Shown here: positions 22,124-26,139 of the stretch, in pieces | Position numbering within the stretch: position 1 is the first letter of the stretch | Layout of the letters: the number at the start of each line of letters is the position of its first letter | NCBI GenBank assembly: GCA_038329895.1 | Contig: JBBQNM010000033.1 | Span: forward strand, 1 to 26,139 | Source of the DNA: Mayfieldus sp038329895 | Lineage (GTDB): Bacteria; Actinomycetota; Thermoleophilia; Solirubrobacterales; 70-9 | Direction of reading: 5' to 3' | DNA length: 26,139 nt | Notes under the pieces: model-generated | Databases searched by the model: none | Told to the model about the DNA's origin: nothing | The model's input: the letters and a program-made list of their open reading frames with translations, nothing else | Position numbers and translations under genes: made by a program

Positions 22124-22785
22124 GCCTCGACCCTTCCGTCGCGCAGCGGCACCACCCTGGCGGCAGCCGAGGCCAGCTCGCGGCTGTGGGTGGCGATCAG
22201 GACAGCGGTTCCCGCGGCCGCACGCTCGCGCAGCAGGTCGGTGACCTTCGCGGCGGTGAGCGAGTCGAGCTCTCCGGTCGGCTCGTCGGCGAGCAGGACA
22301 ACGGGGTCGTTGGCGAGCGCCACCGCCAGTCCCGCACGGGCCAGCTCTCCGCCGGAGAGTTGAGCCGGGCGTGCGCCCGCTCGATGCGCGATGCCGCAGC
22401 GCCTCAGCAGCTCATCGCGCCGCACCGCGTCGCCGACGTCAGTGCCGAGGCGCTGCGCCAGCGCGACGTTGTCTTTAACCGAGAGATGTCCGACCAGATT
22501 GGCCTGCTGGTAGAGGACGCCGATTCGCTGTGCTCGCAGGCGGGCGCGATCCTCTTCCGGCCGCCGGGTGATGCGCTCACCGTCGACCCTCACCTGACCG
22601 CCATCGGGCTCGTCGAGCCCAGCGAGGCAGGCGAGAAGGGTGGACTTTCCCGAGCCCGAGGGCCCGGTCACCGCGATCACCTCGCCCGCCTCGATCTCCA
22701 GCGACACCCCCTGCAGCGCCAGCGTCTCGTCGTCGCCGGCGTGAAAGAAGCGGTAGAGGTTGCGCGCCTCCAGCACCGCGGTCAT
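22120..22785 (-). CDS. ABC transporter ATPase (LolD/MacB type), first copy
   Basis: A 221-aa ATPase with Walker A GPSGSGKST (41-49), Q loop LYQQANLVGHLSV, signature LSGGELARAGLAVAL, Walker B VVLLADEPTGELD and switch IATHSRE. The signature lacks the usual Gln-Arg after SGG (GGELARA), a mild deviation. The start at 22785 is chosen because the ATG overlaps the lipoprotein stop (ATGA); the longer frame would run into that gene. The two adjacent ATPases have one permease downstream, an arrangement discussed under findings. Confidence 0.9.
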   Translation of the reverse strand: MTAVLEARNLYRFFHAGDDETLALQGVSLEIEAGEVIAVTGPSGSGKSTLLACLAGLDEPDGGQVRVDGERITRRPEEDRARLRAQRIGVLYQQANLVGHLSVKDNVALAQRLGTDVGDAVRRDELLRRCGIAHRAGARPAQLSGGELARAGLAVALANDPVVLLADEPTGELDSLTAAKVTDLLRERAAAGTAVLIATHSRELASAAARVVPLRDGRVEA

Positions 22786-23441
22786 TGCGTCCAGCGCACC
22801 GAGTTGGTGACGATCCGCCACGGGTCGACGTTGTCGGCGCCCTTTGCCCCGCTGAGGGTGAGGATGACCTCCTTGCCGTTGTGGAAGAAGGTGTAGCGCT
22901 CGACTGCTTCCGGGGCCGACTTGCCGGTGACGGGATCGGGCTTGCTTGAGCCCTGATAGGTGATCAGGACGGCCTGGCCGGCGTTGCGGCTGACCGTGCT
23001 TACGTTCCCCGGCACGAATCCCTTGACGCTGTGCGAAAGCTGCGGGACCAGCGTTTGCTTGGCTTGCGCGACTGTGGGGGCCTTGCTGGCCGGAGTCGAT
23101 TCGAGCCGGATCGAGTTGAGGTTGCTGGTAAAGACGATCGCTCCGCCGGAGTTGGAGCGAGACCAGCCTTCGGGGACCTTGACCGAATAGCCGCCGCCTG
23201 GGGGGGAGTAGGCCACGTAGACCTGGTTGTCGGGGATGTCGCCTGGTGGGCTTGCCTCGGGAGCGTTGGGGTTGACCGCGTTTGCGCTTGTGTTCGTGTT
23301 GGCGTTGGCGTTGGTCGAAGGGCCGCCCCCGGAGGAGGCGCCACTCGAAGTGCTGCTTCCCGAAGATCCACCGCAGCCGAGGACTCCGGCTCCAAGGGCA
23401 AGGATCGCCGCGCCCGCGGCGAGCGTCGAACGGAATTTCAT
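22782..23441 (-). CDS. PsbP-like lipoprotein, first gene of the ABC operon
   Basis: A 219-aa protein with signal TLAAGAAILALGAGVLGC, a clear lipobox (VLGC). A Ser/Gly/Asn/Thr-rich linker of about 45 residues separates the lipid anchor from the domain. The domain (about 75-219) opens with VAYSPPGGGYSVKVPEGWSR and ends TLSGAKGADNVDPWRIVTNSVRW, the pattern of PsbP/LpqN-like folds found in many actinobacterial lipoproteins. It starts at an ATG with GGAGGG close upstream. Being the first gene of the operon with two ATPases and an FtsX permease, it is likely an outside partner of that machine. Its function is unknown. Confidence 0.8.
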   Translation of the reverse strand: MKFRSTLAAGAAILALGAGVLGCGGSSGSSTSSGASSGGGPSTNANANTNTSANAVNPNAPEASPPGDIPDNQVYVAYSPPGGGYSVKVPEGWSRSNSGGAIVFTSNLNSIRLESTPASKAPTVAQAKQTLVPQLSHSVKGFVPGNVSTVSRNAGQAVLITYQGSSKPDPVTGKSAPEAVERYTFFHNGKEVILTLSGAKGADNVDPWRIVTNSVRWTQ

Positions 23442-23491
23442 GGTCCCTCCAAGGGGGTCGCTGGCCATTGGCGGCGACGCTAGAAGGGCCT

Positions 23492-23530
23492 GGTCAGCGC
23501 CCGCCCACGCGAAGGTCAACGCGCGGTCAA
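23492..23530. promoter_or_regulatory. GGTCA repeats on an 11-bp phase in the divergent promoter region
   Basis: GGTCA occurs at 23492, 23514 and 23525 (the last two as GGTCAA). The spacings are 22 and 11 bp, and the intervening slot at 23503 carries a degenerate GCCCAC. Tandem 11-bp-phased hexamers are the classical binding pattern of OmpR/PhoB regulators, and such a regulator starts 54 bases downstream. The site sits between the ABC operon and the regulator/kinase pair, so it could control both. Repeats are seen; binding is inference. Confidence 0.5.
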
Positions 23531-23583
23531 ATCTCGAAATCCGCTCTGGGGAACGAATTCGGGGCGCGCTACGGTCCTCTTGG

Positions 23584-24261
23584 ATGAGCTCCACCGGCAT
23601 CCTGGTTGTGGACGACGACGAGGCGATCTCCGCCGGGCTCGCCCGCGTGCTCGAGAGTCAGGGCTACTTCGTGCGCCGGCTCAACCGTGGGGCAGGGGTG
23701 GTGGCTGCGGCCAAACCCGACATCGAGCTGGTCGTGCTCGACCTGGGGCTGCCGGACATCGACGGAATCGACGTTTGCCGGAAGCTGCGCACCGCCCGGC
23801 CGGAGCTGGCGATCCTAATCCTCTCCGCCCGCGACGAGGAGCTGGACGTCGTGGCCGGACTCGACGCGGGAGCAGACGACTATCTCGCCAAGCCGTTCAG
23901 GCTTTCGGAGCTGCTGGCGAGAGTACGGGCGCACCTTCGCCGGGGGTCCGAGAGGGCCGACGCCGATCAGGTCGAGCCTCTGCGGGTCGGCGATCTGACC
24001 ATCGACACTGCTGCGCGCCGCGCCTGGCGCGGCGAAGACGAGCTGGCCCTTCGCCCGAAGGAGTTCGACCTGCTCGACCTTCTTGTCCGCGAGGCGGGTC
24101 GGGCCGTCACTCGCGACCGGATCATGCGCGAGGTCTGGGACACGGAGTGGCTGGGGTCGACCAAGACCCTGGACACCCACGTGCTCTCGCTGCGCCAGAA
24201 GCTCGGCCCTGACGCGATCACGACGCTGCGCGGGATCGGCTACCGGCTCGAGGCACCATGA
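23584..24261 (+). CDS. OmpR/PhoB-family response regulator
   Basis: A 225-aa regulator with receiver residues VVDDDE (8-13), phospho-acceptor Asp53 in VVLDLGLPDIDG, Ser81 (LSA) and Lys103 (AKPF). The winged-helix output domain (about 128-223) has LRPKEFDLLDLLVREAG, LDTHVLSLRQKLG and TLRGIGYRL. The stop overlaps the kinase start (ATGA). It is divergent to the lipoprotein/ABC operon with 142 bases between starts, the usual layout for a two-component system that controls an adjacent transporter. No strong ribosome-binding site precedes the ATG; the message may be nearly leaderless. Confidence 0.93.
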   Translation: MSSTGILVVDDDEAISAGLARVLESQGYFVRRLNRGAGVVAAAKPDIELVVLDLGLPDIDGIDVCRKLRTARPELAILILSARDEELDVVAGLDAGADDYLAKPFRLSELLARVRAHLRRGSERADADQVEPLRVGDLTIDTAARRAWRGEDELALRPKEFDLLDLLVREAGRAVTRDRIMREVWDTEWLGSTKTLDTHVLSLRQKLGPDAITTLRGIGYRLEAP

Positions 24262-25562
24262 GGGCGCGCTTGATCGCCGCGATTGCGGGCGTCGCCGCCG
24301 CAGCGGTGATGCTGCTGGCGGTCCCGCTGGCGCTGGTGCTTCAGAACAACTATCGCGATGACGAGCTGCTTCGCCTCCAGCGCGACACGGTCGCCGCCAC
24401 ACGCGAGATCGACCTTAGCGCCGGTCGGGACCCGATCGAGGTTCCGCCGACCTCCGACACCCTGGCGGTTTACAACCGCGCCGGCGAGCGGGTCGCCGGC
24501 CACGGGCCAAGGGTCGCCGATCCATTGGTGCGGGAGGCGATACGCAGCGGCCGGATCGCCGATCAGCACGTCGAAGGAGAGTTTGCCGTTGCCGTGCCGC
24601 TACTGACCAACGAGCGGGTGACCGGCGCGGCCCGAGGGGTCCGCGACGACTCCGCGGCGGTGAGCAGGACCCACCGTGTCTGGTTGGCGCTCGGTGGTCT
24701 CGCGGCCGGGATCGTGGTCCTGGCGATCGGCGCCGCGCTGTTGCTGAGCCGGCGCCTCGCCTCTCCACTGGAGCGATTGGCCTCGGCGGCGCGGCGGCTG
24801 GGCCATGGCGACTTCTCGGTCCGCTCGCCCCGCACCGGGGTCGCGGAGGCCGACTCGGTTGCTGAGGCGCTGGACGTGACCGCCGAGCGCCTCGGCGATC
24901 TGGTCTCCCGCGAGCGCGCCTTCAGCTCCAACGCGTCGCACCAGCTCCGCACGCCGCTGGCCGCCCTGCGACTCGAATTGGAGGCCCTGGAGATGCGCGG
25001 CAACCCGCCGGCGGAGGTGTCGCGGGCCCTCGCCGAGGTCGATCGGCTCCAAGCCACCATCGACACCCTGCTCTCCGTCGCCCGCGACTCGGCGGACCGG
25101 TCCGACGAGTCCGATCTCCCCGCCCTGCTGGGCGAGATCGAGGAGCGCTGGCATGGCCGTCTTGCCGCCGAAGGGAGGCCCCTGAGGGTGGCGGTCAATG
25201 GAGATGATCTGATTGCGGAGGCCTCCCCGAGCGTGGTCGCGGAGGTCTTGGGCGTTCTCCTCGACAACGCCCATCGTCACGGTTCGGGAGCCGTATCGCT
25301 GACCGCGCGTGCTGCGAGCGGCTCGGTCGCCGTCGACGTTGGTGACGAGGGGCCCGGCTTCGCGGGCGACCCCGAGCCGGCTTTCGAGCGTCGTTCGGGG
25401 TCCGCCCACAGCGAAGGTCACGGGATTGGGCTCAATCTCGCGCGCTCACTGACGCTCGCCGAGGGCGGGCGCCTGCTGGTCACGCGCGCCGCGCCAGCCC
25501 CGATCCTGACCCTGCTTCTCCCTCGACTGCCTTCGGGCCAGGACGGTGACAAGGACGCCTAA
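24258..25562 (+). CDS. HAMP-type sensor histidine kinase
   Basis: A 434-aa kinase with two membrane helices (about 5-28 and 140-164) enclosing an outside sensor of about 110 residues. A HAMP linker follows (RRLASPLERLASAARRLGHGDF), then HisKA with His228 in SNASHQLRTPLAALRLELEAL. The ATPase domain has the N box (VLLDNAHRHG), DEGPGF and GHGIGLNLARSLTLAEGG. The outside sensor is short and extracellular, as for kinases that respond to envelope stress or peptides, but no ligand motif is recognised. Translationally coupled to the regulator upstream (ATGA). Its adjacency to the FtsX-type ABC operon suggests a sensor/transporter pair like the Bce modules, without the intramembrane-kinase shape typical of them. 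Confidence 0.92.
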   Translation: MRARLIAAIAGVAAAAVMLLAVPLALVLQNNYRDDELLRLQRDTVAATREIDLSAGRDPIEVPPTSDTLAVYNRAGERVAGHGPRVADPLVREAIRSGRIADQHVEGEFAVAVPLLTNERVTGAARGVRDDSAAVSRTHRVWLALGGLAAGIVVLAIGAALLLSRRLASPLERLASAARRLGHGDFSVRSPRTGVAEADSVAEALDVTAERLGDLVSRERAFSSNASHQLRTPLAALRLELEALEMRGNPPAEVSRALAEVDRLQATIDTLLSVARDSADRSDESDLPALLGEIEERWHGRLAAEGRPLRVAVNGDDLIAEASPSVVAEVLGVLLDNAHRHGSGAVSLTARAASGSVAVDVGDEGPGFAGDPEPAFERRSGSAHSEGHGIGLNLARSLTLAEGGRLLVTRAAPAPILTLLLPRLPSGQDGDKDA

Positions 25563-25647
25563 CGGCGCCGCTCAGCGAGCGGAATTCGAGGCATGCGGCG
25601 GCGAACGCCGCGGCCCAGCGCTCCCTCGGCGTTGCGACAATCGCTCC

Positions 25648-26139
25648 GTGGAGCTCCCAGAGATTCGTCCCGGGCTCTTTCGCTGGACCGCGCGGCATCC
25701 GGAATGGCGCCCCGACGCCGAGCCTGGTAGCCCCGCTGACTGGCCCGAGGAGGTCGGTTGCGTTCTCTATGAGGCGCCCGACACAACAGTTCTCATCGAC
25801 CCGTTGCGGCCGCCCGACCGCGAGCGATTTCTGGGTGCCCTTGACCGGCGGGTGCGGGCGCACGACCAGCCGGTTTCGATCCTGACCACGATCGGATTCC
25901 ACCGTCGCGACCGCGACTCGCTGGCGCGACGCTACGAGGCATCGACCTCGCGCGCGAACAAGAACCTGCCGGCCGGGGTGGAGTCGTTTCCGGTGCGGCG
26001 CGCTGGCGAGACGATCTTCTGGCTGCCAGAGCATCGGGCGCTGGTGCCGGGCGACCGGATCATCGGCTCCCCCGGGGGCGGTCTGCGGGTCTCCCCGCAG
26101 TCCTGGCTTCGCTATCTATCGAATCCTTTGACGATCGCC
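25648..26139 (+). CDS. MBL-fold-like protein, partial (runs off the right edge)
   Basis: The frame is open from a GTG at 25648 to the window end (164 codons visible). It reads ELPEIRPGLFRWTARHPEWRP, then CVLYEAPDTTVLIDPLRP, SILTTIGFHRRDRDSLARRY and IFWLPEHRALVPGDRIIG. The order resembles the start of metallo-beta-lactamase-fold hydrolases (lead strand, LIDP turn, and GDxxxG after a LPEHRALV strand). The HxHxDH zinc motif expected after ILTT is replaced by TIGFHRRDRD, so it may be a non-catalytic or differently metallated member. No ribosome-binding site is obvious, and the start may be elsewhere. The end is not visible. Confidence 0.6.
   Translation, partial: MELPEIRPGLFRWTARHPEWRPDAEPGSPADWPEEVGCVLYEAPDTTVLIDPLRPPDRERFLGALDRRVRAHDQPVSILTTIGFHRRDRDSLARRYEASTSRANKNLPAGVESFPVRRAGETIFWLPEHRALVPGDRIIGSPGGGLRVSPQSWLRYLSNPLTIA

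Overview
The window reads as a high-GC actinobacterial chromosome. Its mix of SipW-type signal peptidase, TasA/camelysin-like secreted proteins, YVTN lipoprotein, sulfatase and overlapping-start operons resembles the class Thermoleophilia (Solirubrobacterales-like). That placement is an inference from gene content and style, not from a marker gene.

Layout. (1) Positions 1-2604 look like a decayed integrative element. It begins at the 3' end of a tRNA-Ser that enters from the left edge. It holds a frameshifted, 5'-truncated tyrosine integrase, an HNH nuclease fragment, a small SD-led orphan gene, a short membrane protein with collagen-like Gly-X-Y triplets and a coiled coil, and a polytopic membrane protein. 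It closes with a second copy of the tRNA 3' half (2542-2604). (2) Positions 2605-12422 lie between that copy and a third, 63-bp identical copy (12423-12485). This segment carries a compact surface-fibre module on the minus strand: two TasA-like paralogues with their own hairpin terminators, then a translationally coupled operon of accessory protein, TasA-like protein, SipW-type signal peptidase and a 1074-aa Ig-like repeat protein with a SipW-substrate-like anchor. Divergent to it is a coupled regulator-kinase-regulator operon. (3) Positions 12486-16052 hold a secreted lipase-like hydrolase, a RibD/DHFR-like reductase and a membrane-anchored sulfatase/LtaS-like enzyme. (4) Positions 16067-23441, minus strand, hold an export/surface gene run: PsbP-like lipoprotein, two ABC ATPases, one large FtsX-type permease, a small Q/E/S-rich exported protein, a YVTN beta-propeller lipoprotein and a secreted phosphoesterase. 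(5) Divergent to it, 23584-25562, is a response regulator/histidine kinase pair. The shared upstream region carries GGTCA repeats on an 11-bp phase. (6) A metallo-beta-lactamase-fold-like gene runs off the right edge.

How it fits together. The strongest candidate for an undescribed system is the tRNA-flanked 9.8-kb segment. Its gene set (dedicated SipW peptidase, three small TasA-like substrates, one giant multi-domain substrate, an accessory protein) parallels the Bacillus tapA-sipW-tasA matrix-fibre operon. It lies beside its own RR-HK-RR control operon, with an 11-bp-spaced direct repeat upstream of the SipW operon that could be the regulator's site. The ABC/FtsX operon with its divergent two-component pair looks like a second envelope-facing regulon. 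Functions are assigned from visible motifs only; no database search was possible.
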